A stretch of DNA of 9,843 nt, taken from an uncultured Bacteroidales bacterium (GTDB lineage: Bacteria; Bacteroidota; Bacteroidia; Bacteroidales; UBA932). The notes below the pieces were generated by a model, which saw only the letters and a program-made list of their open reading frames with translations, was not told where the DNA came from and made no database searches. Position numbers and translations under genes: made by a program. Location of the stretch: the NCBI GenBank assembly GCA_902488725.1, contig CABTXO010000034.1:1-9843 (forward strand). Reading direction: 5' to 3'. Positions 1 through 7,296 of the stretch are shown here, piece by piece. Position 1 is the stretch's first letter. Each line of letters starts with the position of its first letter.

Positions 1-335
1 GGCCAGCCGCAGCCGGAATCGAACTTGTCCGTACTCAGGAAGAGGGGCTCGCCGGTGGTGATGTCCACATAGATACCCTTGCGGAATTCGCGGTCATATT
101 CATTGGTGAACGGACGTTCGGTCGCGGCGTTCCGGGTCACTTCGTACTGCAGCGGCGTTAGTTTCCTCCGGAGCGCAGCATCGTCCGGCCGGACATATTC
201 CTTCTTCATGACTTTTTGTTTTTGACTATTTTGCCCTCCGGCCTGCACGGCGTCCCGCCCGCCCCGGCAGTAGAGCGGAAAGGCGAGGACGAAAAGAGCC
301 GCAAAAGCCGGAATCAGGATTCCTTCCTTTTTCAT
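1..335 (-). CDS. msrB: Peptide-methionine (R)-S-oxide reductase MsrB, exported form, 3' part missing
   Basis: MsrB reduces methionine-R-sulfoxide in oxidised proteins back to methionine. Reading the minus strand from the ATG at 335 gives 111 codons before the window edge. Residues 1-35 look like an export signal: MKKEG, then a hydrophobic stretch [17 protein letters not shown], with a possible signal peptidase I site after VQA. The MsrB domain begins near residue 59 with LTPLQYEV, continues with [13 protein letters not shown], and reaches the family hallmark SGCGWP exactly at the edge. The catalytic cysteine region (RYCxN) lies outside. The Cys pairs that bind zinc in some MsrB proteins are absent from the visible part, as in many zinc-free members. 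An in-frame ATG at 209 would give a cytoplasmic protein, but the upstream codons encode a convincing signal peptide and an in-frame stop lies before 335, so I prefer 335. Whether an MsrA domain is fused downstream cannot be seen. The gene diverges from the PPC gene. Confidence 0.9.
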   Translation of the reverse strand, partial: MKKEGILIPAFAALFVLAFPLYCRGGRDAVQAGGQNSQKQKVMKKEYVRPDDAALRRKLTPLQYEVTRNAATERPFTNEYDREFRKGIYVDITTGEPLFLSTDKFDSGCGW

Positions 336-386
336 ACGGCTAAAATTAGCATATTATTGCTATATTCACGGAAAAAAACAAGGAAT
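336..386. promoter_or_regulatory. Divergent msrB / PPC-aro operon promoter region
   Basis: These 51 AT-rich bases separate the two divergent start codons, so both promoters must lie here or inside the coding ends. On the plus strand TATATTCA at 361-368 resembles the Bacteroidota -7 box TAnnTTTG, but no clear -33 TTG sits about 19 bases upstream, so the match is partial. Two overlapping short inverted repeats are visible: GCTAA-AA-TTAGC at 339-350 and TAGCA-(6 bases)-TGCTA at 347-362. They could be a shared operator, though arms of five bases can arise by chance in AT-rich DNA. Confidence 0.4.
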
Positions 387-809
387 ATGTACAAATTCAG
401 ACAGAAGGGCGACACGTATGTCGTCAGCATCGACAACCATCAGGAAATCGTGCAGGCGCTTGCGGCGTTCTGCACGGAGCAAGGCATCTTCGCAGGAGAA
501 GTGAGCGGACTGGGTGCGGTCCGTGAAGCCACCCTGTGCATCCTCGATTCGGCCACCATGCGCTATGTGGACAAGACGTTCACCGAGCAGATGGAGATGG
601 CCGATCTGGTCGGGAACATCTCGCGGAAGGACGGCAAGGCCCATCTGCACCTGCATGCGACATTCGCCCGCGCAGACTACACGATCATCGGAGGCCACCT
701 GCGTTCCGCGGTCCTGAACGGGGCCTGTGAACTGGTGGTGCGGAAGTTCAACCTCGAACTCGGCCGCCGATTCGATGCGGAGACAGGTTTGAACCTGTAT
801 GATTTCTGA
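387..809 (+). CDS. PPC/DUF296 domain protein
   Basis: This 140-residue protein is a single PPC (plants and prokaryotes conserved, DUF296) domain. Supporting features are the opening MYKFRQKGDTYVVSID, the turn GEVSGLGAVREATL around residues 38-50, the His cluster HLHLH at 86-90 and IIGGHL at 100-105. Together these make the conserved pattern of His residues thought to bind a metal. Family members are trimeric; in plants they accompany AT-hook DNA-binding motifs, while the role of stand-alone bacterial members is poorly known and there is no AT-hook here. The frame is open back to 216, but those upstream codons lie over the antisense of the msrB signal peptide, so I chose the ATG at 387. The gene ends two bases before aroB and is probably the first gene of that transcript, suggesting a link to aromatic biosynthesis that is guilt by association only. 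Confidence 0.85.
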   Translation: MYKFRQKGDTYVVSIDNHQEIVQALAAFCTEQGIFAGEVSGLGAVREATLCILDSATMRYVDKTFTEQMEMADLVGNISRKDGKAHLHLHATFARADYTIIGGHLRSAVLNGACELVVRKFNLELGRRFDAETGLNLYDF

Positions 810-811
810 CA

Positions 812-1849
812 ATGACGCTCCGGATCCTCCGACTTCCCCTGCAGACCGTCAAGACCCGTCTGGCAGGCTATGAAAACATTTTCGTGGTCTGCGACGGCCG
901 GGTGAGGCACATCGCCGACGCGCTCGGCATCGGGGAGCGGGGGCGGCTGGCAATCGACGCACGGGAAGAGACCAAGACCCTGGCTACGGTGCTGGAGATC
1001 GAGCGGTGGCTGCTGGAGCAGAATGCCGACCGGTCCGCCTTCCTGCTCGCCGTCGGCGGCGGGATCACGACCGACCTCGCCGGCTTCGCCGCCTCCATCT
1101 ACAAGCGGGGCATCCGTTTCGGATTCGTGCCCACGACCCTGCTGGCGCAGGTGGATGCCGCCGTCGGGGGCAAGAACGGAGTAAATCTGGACGGATTCAA
1201 GAATATGCTCGGCGTCATCCGGCAGCCGGAAATGACCTTCCTCTGCCCGGAGGTGCTGGAAACCCTGCCGTACCGGGAATTCGTGTCCGGCTCGGCGGAA
1301 CTGCTGAAGTCGTTCCTGCTGGACGACACGGACGGCCTGTACGCGAAGGCTGTCACGCTGCTCGCCGCCATCCATGCGGCTCCGGAGCCCGCCGCGGCTG
1401 TCCGCACGGCTTCCGCATCGCTGCAGAAACTGGTCGCCACGGCGGCCGGCATCAAGGCCGGCATCGTGCAGCGGGATCCGGAGGAACACGGGGAGCGGCG
1501 CAAACTCAACCTGGGGCACACCTTCGCCCACGCCATCGAGCAGCGCTCCGGCGGATCGGTCCCCCATGGAGAGGCCGTTGCGATCGGGATCCTCCTGGCC
1601 GCCCGTCTCTCCGAAAAACTCGGAATCGCCGCACCGGGACTGGCCTTGAGGCTGGAGACGGATTTCCGGCGCTGCGGACTGCCGGTGAGCTGCCCCTATC
1701 CGCTCCCGGAGCTGGCGGAAGCCATGCGGAAAGACAAGAAGGCGGACGGAGAGATCATCCATTTCATCCTGCCCCGCACCGTAGGGGATGTCGGGATCTA
1801 TGACCTCAGCCTGACGGAACTCAATCTGGAAACACATGAAAATGCGTAA
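812..1849 (+). CDS. aroB: 3-dehydroquinate synthase
   Basis: AroB converts DAHP to 3-dehydroquinate, the second step of the shikimate pathway, in the cytoplasm using NAD+ and a divalent metal. The 345-residue length is normal for the family. The NAD-binding segment VGGGITTDLAGF is at 81-92, where many homologues have GGGVxGDLAGF. It is followed by FVPTTLLAQVDAAVGGKNGVN at 105-125, a hallmark of the family. The three expected metal ligands are visible: E163 in SGSAELLKS, H236 in LNLGHTFAH and H252 in PHGEAVAIG. The C-terminal KDKKADGEIIHFILP at 307-321 is also typical. The start is two bases after the PPC stop with no clear Shine-Dalgarno sequence. The last 14 bases overlap the start of the glycoside hydrolase gene, so the two are likely translationally coupled. 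Nothing suggests loss of activity. Confidence 0.96.
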   Translation: MTLRILRLPLQTVKTRLAGYENIFVVCDGRVRHIADALGIGERGRLAIDAREETKTLATVLEIERWLLEQNADRSAFLLAVGGGITTDLAGFAASIYKRGIRFGFVPTTLLAQVDAAVGGKNGVNLDGFKNMLGVIRQPEMTFLCPEVLETLPYREFVSGSAELLKSFLLDDTDGLYAKAVTLLAAIHAAPEPAAAVRTASASLQKLVATAAGIKAGIVQRDPEEHGERRKLNLGHTFAHAIEQRSGGSVPHGEAVAIGILLAARLSEKLGIAAPGLALRLETDFRRCGLPVSCPYPLPELAEAMRKDKKADGEIIHFILPRTVGDVGIYDLSLTELNLETHENA

Positions 1850-4754
1850 GACGACTTTGCTGATCTGCCTCCTTTCGGCGGCAACCTTTTCCTTTCCATC
1901 CCACGGCCAGTCCGCCGATGCCGCCGGACCGGACTTCGAAACGATCCGCGCACAATTCGCCGACCCGCCGTCCCGGTACGGGGTTGACTGCTGGTGGTGG
2001 TGGCTGAACGGGAACGTGTCCAAGGCCTCGATCACCCGGGACCTGGAAGCGATGAAGTCCAGGAAATTCTTCGGGGCGATGATCTTCGATGCCGGAGGAC
2101 ACAACCAGCTTCACCACAAGGACATCCCTGCCGGACCGCTGTTCGGGTCGAAGGACTGGTGCGATCTCTTTTCGTTCGCCCTGGACGAGGCGGAACGGCT
2201 CGGCCTGGAAATCGGCTTCAACATCCAGAGCGGATGGAACCTCGGGGGACCTTGCGTCACGCCTGAATATGCCGCCAAGACCCTGACCTATTCGGAAGCC
2301 GTGGTGGAAGGCGGTGCTTCGGAAACGCTGCTGCCGCAGCCGGAAACCCGGAAAGGGTTCTACCGGGACATTGCCGTGCTGGCCTTCCCGATCGACGACC
2401 GGAAGGTCTCCGGCGAACCGGTGCAGATGCTGGACTACAAGCTGGGCGTGCACGAACTGGGCGGCGGTGCGCCGGACTGCCGCTTCCTCCTCTCCAACGA
2501 GCGGAAGGGAAAGGCCCCGGAGAAGACCCCTTACCGGGTCTCCCGGAAGCAGGTCCGGGATCTGACCGGACGGATGGATCCGGACGGCCGGGTCCGCTGG
2601 ACTGTTCCCGCCGGGAAATGGGTGCTCATGCGCATCGGTTACACCTGCACCAATGCCGCCGTTTCGACTTCCAGTGCAGGCTGGCAGGGGAACGTGCTCG
2701 ACCACATGAGTCCGGAAGCATTTGATTTCTATTGGAATACCGTTGTGGAACCCATTCTCCAGAGCGTCCGGGGCCACGTCGGAAAGACGCTTAAATACAT
2801 GGAAACGGACAGCTGGGAATGTGGCGGGATGAACTGGTCCGACCGCTTCGCCGACCATTTCCGGAAGTACTGCGGCTATGATCCGGTCCCCTGGCTTCCC
2901 GTCATCGGTGGATATGTGGTTGACGACATGGAGGCGACCCACGGCTTCCTCGCCGACTTCCGGAAAGCGATCGCCGATGCCGTGGCGGTCAACCATTACG
3001 GACGCTTCGCGGAATATGCCCACCGGAACGGAATGGGTATCCAGCCGGAGTCGGCCGGGCCCCACGCAGGGCCGCTGGACGGCATCAAGAACTATTCCTA
3101 CAGCGACATCATGATGAGCGAGTTCTGGGTCCCGTCCCCGCACAGGCCCACGCCGCGGGACCGGTTCTATGTGAAGCAGGCCGCCTCCGCCGCCCATATT
3201 CTCGGCCGGAAAATCGTCGGGGCGGAATCGTTCACCAGCATCGGTCCGCACTGGAACGACGAACTGTGGAGCAGCCAGAAACCCTCCTTCGACCACGAGG
3301 TCTGCTCCGGGCTGAACCGGGTCTACTTCCACACCTTCACCGCCTCTCCGCCCGAAATGGGGCTGCCGGGACAGGAATATTTCGCCGGCACCCACATCAA
3401 TCCCCGGGTGACCTGGTGGAACGAATCCGCCGGCTTCATCGACTACCTCCGCCGGACCCAGCTGGTCGCGCAGGAAGGCCGTTTCCAGGCAGACATCCTC
3501 TATTACTACGGAGATCATGTGCCCAATGTCTACCCGTTCAAGGAAGCCGATCTGCCGGGCATCCTGCCCGGCTACGACTACGATGTCACGGACGAGAACA
3601 CCCTGCTGCGTCTGACCGTGGACCCGCTGGGAAGGCTCGTCGTCCCCTCGGGGCTGACCTATGCCGCGCTGGTCCTCCCCGACCACAAGACGCTTTCGCT
3701 GGCGGCGCTCAAAAAGGTCCGGAGGCTGCTGCGGGCAGGGGCCACCGTGATCGGCGGCAAGCCGGAGCGGTACGTGAGCCGGACCGGCGGGGAGAAGGGA
3801 CAGCGCCGGTTCCAAGCGATATCCGCACAGATTTCCGGTCCGGGAAAAGGCAGGCTGGTCTCCGGAATGACGGCGCGCAACTACCTACTTTCAAAGAGAT
3901 TGCATCCCGACTTCGAGGTATCCGGACGCGACTGGCAGGGAGCGTTCGACTATATTCATTACAAGCTGGACGGGAAGGATTGCTACTTCGTCTGCAACCA
4001 GACCGGTGAAACGCAGCGTTTCGAAGGAATCTTCCGAACCACGGGACACCGGCCGGAATTCTGGAATCCGCTCGATGGTTCGGTCTCCGCCGCCTGCGTC
4101 TTCACGCAACGGGACGGACGCACGCGGATCCCCCTGGTGCTGGATCCCTACGGCAGTCTCTTCGTGGTGTTCAACGCCCCGATCCCGGCGGATGCGCAGG
4201 GGACCGGGATCCGCAATTTCCCGGAATATGCAGCTTGCCTCACGCTGGAAGGTCCCTGGCGGGTGCACTTCGACCCGGCATGGGGCGGTCCGGACTCCGT
4301 CTTGTTCAACCGGCTGACGGACTGGACATTGTCCGACGACGACGGCATCCGCTATTATTCGGGAGCCGCCACCTGCACGGGATCCTTCACCTGGAACGAA
4401 CCCCGGGCAGGACGCTTCGTCCTGCAGCTGGGCTCCGTCAAGGATGTCGGCATCGCGACCGTCCGGCTCAACGGCCGGGACAAAGGGATCTGCTGGACGC
4501 CTCCCTTCCGCGTGGATGTCACCGACGCGCTGGTGCCGGGACGCAACACCGTGGAAATCCGCGTGGTCAATTCCTGGTACAACCGGGTCGCCGGCGACCA
4601 GCTCCACCCGGACCGGAAGCCCTACACATCCACGAACATCCTGCTGCGCAACGACTTCCGGGGAAGGGAACAGCCGGTGCTCCTGTCTCCGTCGGGGCTG
4701 CTCGGCCCGGTGAAAATCATGCAAGTTTCCGATCCCGTTCAACCCGCGCCCTAG
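1836..4754 (+). CDS. Secreted glycoside hydrolase, GH106 (alpha-L-rhamnosidase) type
   Basis: This 972-residue protein probably removes terminal sugars, most likely L-rhamnose, from plant or microbial glycans outside the cytoplasm. Residues 1-25 form a signal peptide (MKMRKTTLLICLLSAATFSF, cut near SHGQ). The mature start PPSRYGVDCWWWWLNGNVS at 44-62 and the barrel segments ETDSWECGGMNW (323-334), YCGYDPVPWLPV (345-356), GIQPESAG (401-408), KIVGAESFTS (459-468), FHTFTASPP (498-506) and GRFQADILYYYGD (548-560) match GH106-type enzymes from memory of the family. E404 and E464 are acidic residues in conserved-looking positions, but I cannot assign the catalytic pair. Residues about 805-960 form a C-terminal beta-sandwich: WTPPFRVDVTDAL, then GRNTVEIRVVNSWYNR. 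Length fits the family. It overlaps aroB by 14 bases and ends 3 bases before aroD-aroA. No susC/susD or other polysaccharide-utilisation genes are nearby. The exact substrate is unknown. Confidence 0.82.
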   Translation: MKMRKTTLLICLLSAATFSFPSHGQSADAAGPDFETIRAQFADPPSRYGVDCWWWWLNGNVSKASITRDLEAMKSRKFFGAMIFDAGGHNQLHHKDIPAGPLFGSKDWCDLFSFALDEAERLGLEIGFNIQSGWNLGGPCVTPEYAAKTLTYSEAVVEGGASETLLPQPETRKGFYRDIAVLAFPIDDRKVSGEPVQMLDYKLGVHELGGGAPDCRFLLSNERKGKAPEKTPYRVSRKQVRDLTGRMDPDGRVRWTVPAGKWVLMRIGYTCTNAAVSTSSAGWQGNVLDHMSPEAFDFYWNTVVEPILQSVRGHVGKTLKYMETDSWECGGMNWSDRFADHFRKYCGYDPVPWLPVIGGYVVDDMEATHGFLADFRKAIADAVAVNHYGRFAEYAHRNGMGIQPESAGPHAGPLDGIKNYSYSDIMMSEFWVPSPHRPTPRDRFYVKQAASAAHILGRKIVGAESFTSIGPHWNDELWSSQKPSFDHEVCSGLNRVYFHTFTASPPEMGLPGQEYFAGTHINPRVTWWNESAGFIDYLRRTQLVAQEGRFQADILYYYGDHVPNVYPFKEADLPGILPGYDYDVTDENTLLRLTVDPLGRLVVPSGLTYAALVLPDHKTLSLAALKKVRRLLRAGATVIGGKPERYVSRTGGEKGQRRFQAISAQISGPGKGRLVSGMTARNYLLSKRLHPDFEVSGRDWQGAFDYIHYKLDGKDCYFVCNQTGETQRFEGIFRTTGHRPEFWNPLDGSVSAACVFTQRDGRTRIPLVLDPYGSLFVVFNAPIPADAQGTGIRNFPEYAACLTLEGPWRVHFDPAWGGPDSVLFNRLTDWTLSDDDGIRYYSGAATCTGSFTWNEPRAGRFVLQLGSVKDVGIATVRLNGRDKGICWTPPFRVDVTDALVPGRNTVEIRVVNSWYNRVAGDQLHPDRKPYTSTNILLRNDFRGREQPVLLSPSGLLGPVKIMQVSDPVQPAP

Positions 4755-4757
4755 AAA

Positions 4758-6863
4758 ATGATCTGCACGACCTTACAGCACAGGCAACTCGAAGAACTCC
4801 TGTCCCTGCTGGACAGACTTGAAATGGCGGAGATCCGGCTGGATCGGTGCTCCCTTTCGGAAGCGGACATCGAGACCCTTTTTTCCACGGCCGACACGCC
4901 GCTGGTGGCAACCTGCCGTGGCACGGAGCCCGGGATGTCCTGGAAAGAAGCGGAGTCCCGGCTGCTGACGGCGATCCGTGCCGGCGCCGCATACGCCGAT
5001 CTGGAGATCGAGGCCCCCCCGCAGGTCGGCAAGAAGATCCGCCGGGCCTGTACTGAATACGGGGTCACGATGATCCGCTCCTGCCATTGTTTCGACGGCA
5101 CCCCGTCCGTAGATGCGCTGCGGGAGGCCGCGGAGCGCTGCAGCCGCTTCGGGGGAGAAATCGTGAAGATCGTGGGCACCGCCCGTTCGGAGGCAGACGT
5201 TGCGCGGATGCTGTCGCTCTATGAATATGCCCGTTCAGGGTCGTCGGGCTTTGCCGCGGAAAGCCTGATCGCCTTTGCGATGGGGGATGCCGGACGCGCG
5301 TCGCGGATCGAATGTCTGAAGCAGGGAGCACCGTTCACCTATGCGGCGTTACGCCCGGAAGAGGCGGCCGCGCCCGGACAATGGGACTCTGATGCCATGC
5401 GGCAGGCGGTGTATGGCGGCCGGTCGTTCATCGGAAGCGGGATCGCTCCGGAAAGCGACGGATCCGCGCACCCGGCCGACCGGCCGCCCCTGACGATGCC
5501 GGCTTCCAAAAGTTTCGCCCAACGGGCCATCCTGGCCGCGGCGCTGGCGGAAGGCACTTCGGTCCTGCGGGGCTATTCCCCTTGCGGGGACACGGATGCG
5601 GCGCTGCGGGCCGCACAGGCGCTCGGGGCTTCCGTGCAGGTCGTCGGGGACAGGCTGCAGATCACGGGGACAGCAGGTAAGGGCGTCATCCCGAGCGGGC
5701 GGCGGGATCTGCCGGCCGACATCCATGTCGGTGAATCCGGCCTGCTGACCCGCCTGATGATTCCGCTGCTGGCCGTCGGCCGGTCAATCCCCATACACCT
5801 TGACGGAGAAGGCACCCTGCTGAAACGCCCTCTCAAAGACGCCCCCGAAATCATGGCACGGTTCGGCACCCTGCTCCGGCCCGACAAGCCGGGCGGAGAA
5901 CTCCGCGTGCCGCTCTCGGTCCAGGGCCCGCTGCTGCCGGGACGGGCGGACCTGTCCGGAAAAAACGGCTCGCAGCTCATTTCGGGCCTGCTGATGGCCC
6001 TCCCCCTGCTCCCAGAAGACTCGGTCCTGCATATTCAGGAGCCCAAGAGCATCCCCTACATGTTCATCACCCTCGACGTGCTCCGGAAGTTCGGCATCCG
6101 CATCGGCAGCGAAATGGAAGGCGACGACGAATTCCTGGAATCCCAGGACTGGGGGCACTGCACGGGCATTTCCTTCGACATCAAGGGCGGGCAGCGCTAC
6201 CGGGCGGCCTCGTTCGATATCGAAGGCGACTGGAGCGCGGCCGCCAACTTCCTCGTAGCCGGCGCGATCTTCGGAAAGGTGCAGCTGGCCGGGCTGGACA
6301 CCACCTCGCTGCAGGCCGACATCTCGATCATGGACATTCTCATGCAGGCAGGCGCCAGCCTGTCCCGACTGGAGGAGCCCCTGCCGGAAGACGGGGAACC
6401 GGTCCCGGAGGCGCACGGCCATCGAAGCATGATCACGGTCCAGCGGGCTCCTCTACGCACCTTCGACACGGATTTGGGCAACTGCCCGGACCTCTTCCCC
6501 ATCGTCTCCGTCCTCGCCGCCTTCTGCAGCGGACGCAGCCATATTCAAGGATTCAAACGGCTCGCGGGCAAAGAAAGCGACCGCGGCACGGCGATTGTGA
6601 ATATGCTGACGCAGATGGGCGTGGAGGCTTCCGCGGAGGGAGACACGCTGACCGTCGAGGGAGAATCGCTCGCCGGGCGCTGCCTGAACGGACGGCTGCT
6701 GCGGGGCGGGATCTACACTTCCTCGCACGATCACCGGATGGTGATGGCGTTGCAGGTGGCCTCACTCGGCGCGGACGGTCCGGTCGAGATCGACGACACC
6801 GCCTGCGTCGCCAAGTCCTTCCCCGATTTCTGGCGCAGCTTTGACAAGCTGATGCGAGTTTGA
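4758..6863 (+). CDS. aroD-aroA: Bifunctional 3-dehydroquinate dehydratase (type I) / EPSP synthase fusion
   Basis: One uninterrupted 701-residue frame joins two shikimate enzymes. Residues 1-215 are a type I dehydroquinase (dehydroquinate to 3-dehydroshikimate): EIRLD at 25-29, R54 and E57 in TCRGTEPG, H110 in RSCHCF, the Schiff-base lysine K137 in IVKIVG, R183 in ASRI and Q208 in APGQ. Spacing between H110 and K137 equals that between His143 and Lys170 of E. coli AroD. After a linker at about 220-244, residues 245-701 are EPSP synthase (shikimate-3-phosphate plus PEP): K251 and R256 in ASKSFAQRA, GESGLLTR at 325-332, R357, S405-Q406, Y434, D578, E606-R609 in KESDR, H659-R660 in DHRM and K686. 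Both active sites look complete, so a functional bifunctional enzyme is expected. Positions matching E. coli Thr97 and Pro101 are both Leu. It starts 3 bases after the glycosidase stop, and the dehydroquinase fold begins at once, supporting this start. Confidence 0.94.
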   Translation: MICTTLQHRQLEELLSLLDRLEMAEIRLDRCSLSEADIETLFSTADTPLVATCRGTEPGMSWKEAESRLLTAIRAGAAYADLEIEAPPQVGKKIRRACTEYGVTMIRSCHCFDGTPSVDALREAAERCSRFGGEIVKIVGTARSEADVARMLSLYEYARSGSSGFAAESLIAFAMGDAGRASRIECLKQGAPFTYAALRPEEAAAPGQWDSDAMRQAVYGGRSFIGSGIAPESDGSAHPADRPPLTMPASKSFAQRAILAAALAEGTSVLRGYSPCGDTDAALRAAQALGASVQVVGDRLQITGTAGKGVIPSGRRDLPADIHVGESGLLTRLMIPLLAVGRSIPIHLDGEGTLLKRPLKDAPEIMARFGTLLRPDKPGGELRVPLSVQGPLLPGRADLSGKNGSQLISGLLMALPLLPEDSVLHIQEPKSIPYMFITLDVLRKFGIRIGSEMEGDDEFLESQDWGHCTGISFDIKGGQRYRAASFDIEGDWSAAANFLVAGAIFGKVQLAGLDTTSLQADISIMDILMQAGASLSRLEEPLPEDGEPVPEAHGHRSMITVQRAPLRTFDTDLGNCPDLFPIVSVLAAFCSGRSHIQGFKRLAGKESDRGTAIVNMLTQMGVEASAEGDTLTVEGESLAGRCLNGRLLRGGIYTSSHDHRMVMALQVASLGADGPVEIDDTACVAKSFPDFWRSFDKLMRV

Positions 6864-6881
6864 AAGATTGCACAGCCCCGC

Positions 6882-6911
6882 TTGCATTTCGCCGAATTTG
6901 TTATATATTTG
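6882..6911 (+). promoter_or_regulatory. Bacteroidota-type promoter of the toxin-antitoxin module
   Basis: TTG at 6882-6884 and TATATTTG at 6904-6911 are separated by 19 bases. This matches the -33 TTG / -7 TAnnTTTG arrangement recognised by the primary sigma factor of Bacteroidota. It sits in the 67-base gap between aroD-aroA and the antitoxin and would give a leader of roughly a dozen bases. It is the clearest promoter in the window and may also serve the downstream aroC. Confidence 0.7.
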
Positions 6912-6928
6912 TTAGCAAAAGTATAACA
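6899..6928. promoter_or_regulatory. Inverted repeat, probable antitoxin operator
   Basis: TGTTATA at 6899-6905 and TATAACA at 6922-6928 are perfect 7-base inverted arms separated by 16 bases. The left arm overlaps the first two bases of the -7 box and the right arm ends two bases before the antitoxin start codon. This is where an autorepressing ribbon-helix-helix antitoxin would bind. The sequence symmetry is seen directly; the operator role is inferred. Confidence 0.5.
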
Positions 6929-6930
6929 CC

Positions 6931-7296
6931 ATGGACGCAGAACACAATAAGAAAAAACAGACGGCTTTCCGGTTGAGCGAAGACTTGCTGGACCGGCTGA
7001 AGGCCAAGGCCGCGGAAGAAAACCGGAGTCTCAACAACTACGTCGAGCAGGTGCTGCGGGATGTGGCGTATGATCCGCCGACACGGTCGGAACGGCAGAA
7101 AAGGACCTCAAGACGCGTTTCCGGCTACGGAAAGCGTACCGAGTCTCCTGCCGGAAAGGAGCCTCGCTTCAATTCTTTCGAGGACTTTCTGAACAAACCG
7201 CTTTCTCCTGAACTCCAAGCCTTGTCCGGAATCGTACATTTCACGGATGAAGACATCCGGAAAGACGAACGGCTTGCCTATCTTTTGAGCAAATGA
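6931..7296 (+). CDS. Ribbon-helix-helix antitoxin of a PIN-toxin pair
   Basis: This 121-residue protein most likely binds and neutralises the PIN toxin encoded next to it and represses its own promoter. Residues 10-17 (QTAFRLSE) form the DNA-contacting beta strand of a ribbon-helix-helix fold. Helix one follows at about 18-31 (DLLDRLKAKAAEENR), then SLNNYVEQVLRDVA at 33-46 as helix two. Residues 48-80 are basic and low in complexity, probably flexible. The acidic and hydrophobic tail from about 81 to 121 (SFEDFLNKPLSPELQ, then FTDEDIRKDERLAYLLSK) is a likely toxin-binding segment. The stop overlaps the toxin start by four bases (ATGA), a typical toxin-antitoxin arrangement. The gene is less GC-rich than the surrounding aro genes, which hints at horizontal acquisition. 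I do not assign a named antitoxin family. Confidence 0.82.
   Translation: MDAEHNKKKQTAFRLSEDLLDRLKAKAAEENRSLNNYVEQVLRDVAYDPPTRSERQKRTSRRVSGYGKRTESPAGKEPRFNSFEDFLNKPLSPELQALSGIVHFTDEDIRKDERLAYLLSK

Noticed and set aside
216..386. A longer start for the PPC protein, adding 57 residues
   Set aside because: Those codons run antisense through the msrB signal-peptide coding sequence and the divergent promoter region; the PPC domain begins at the ATG at 387.
677..2104. A 475-codon minus-strand open frame across aroB
   Set aside because: It is the antisense of aroB and flanking genes, where the plus-strand frames show clear family motifs. GC-rich DNA often leaves the opposite strand open, and its translation is low-complexity with no recognisable domain.
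1821..3815. A 664-codon minus-strand open frame opposite the glycosidase
   Set aside because: Rich in Gly, Arg, Val and Pro with no recognisable domain, and fully antisense to a well-supported GH106-type protein.
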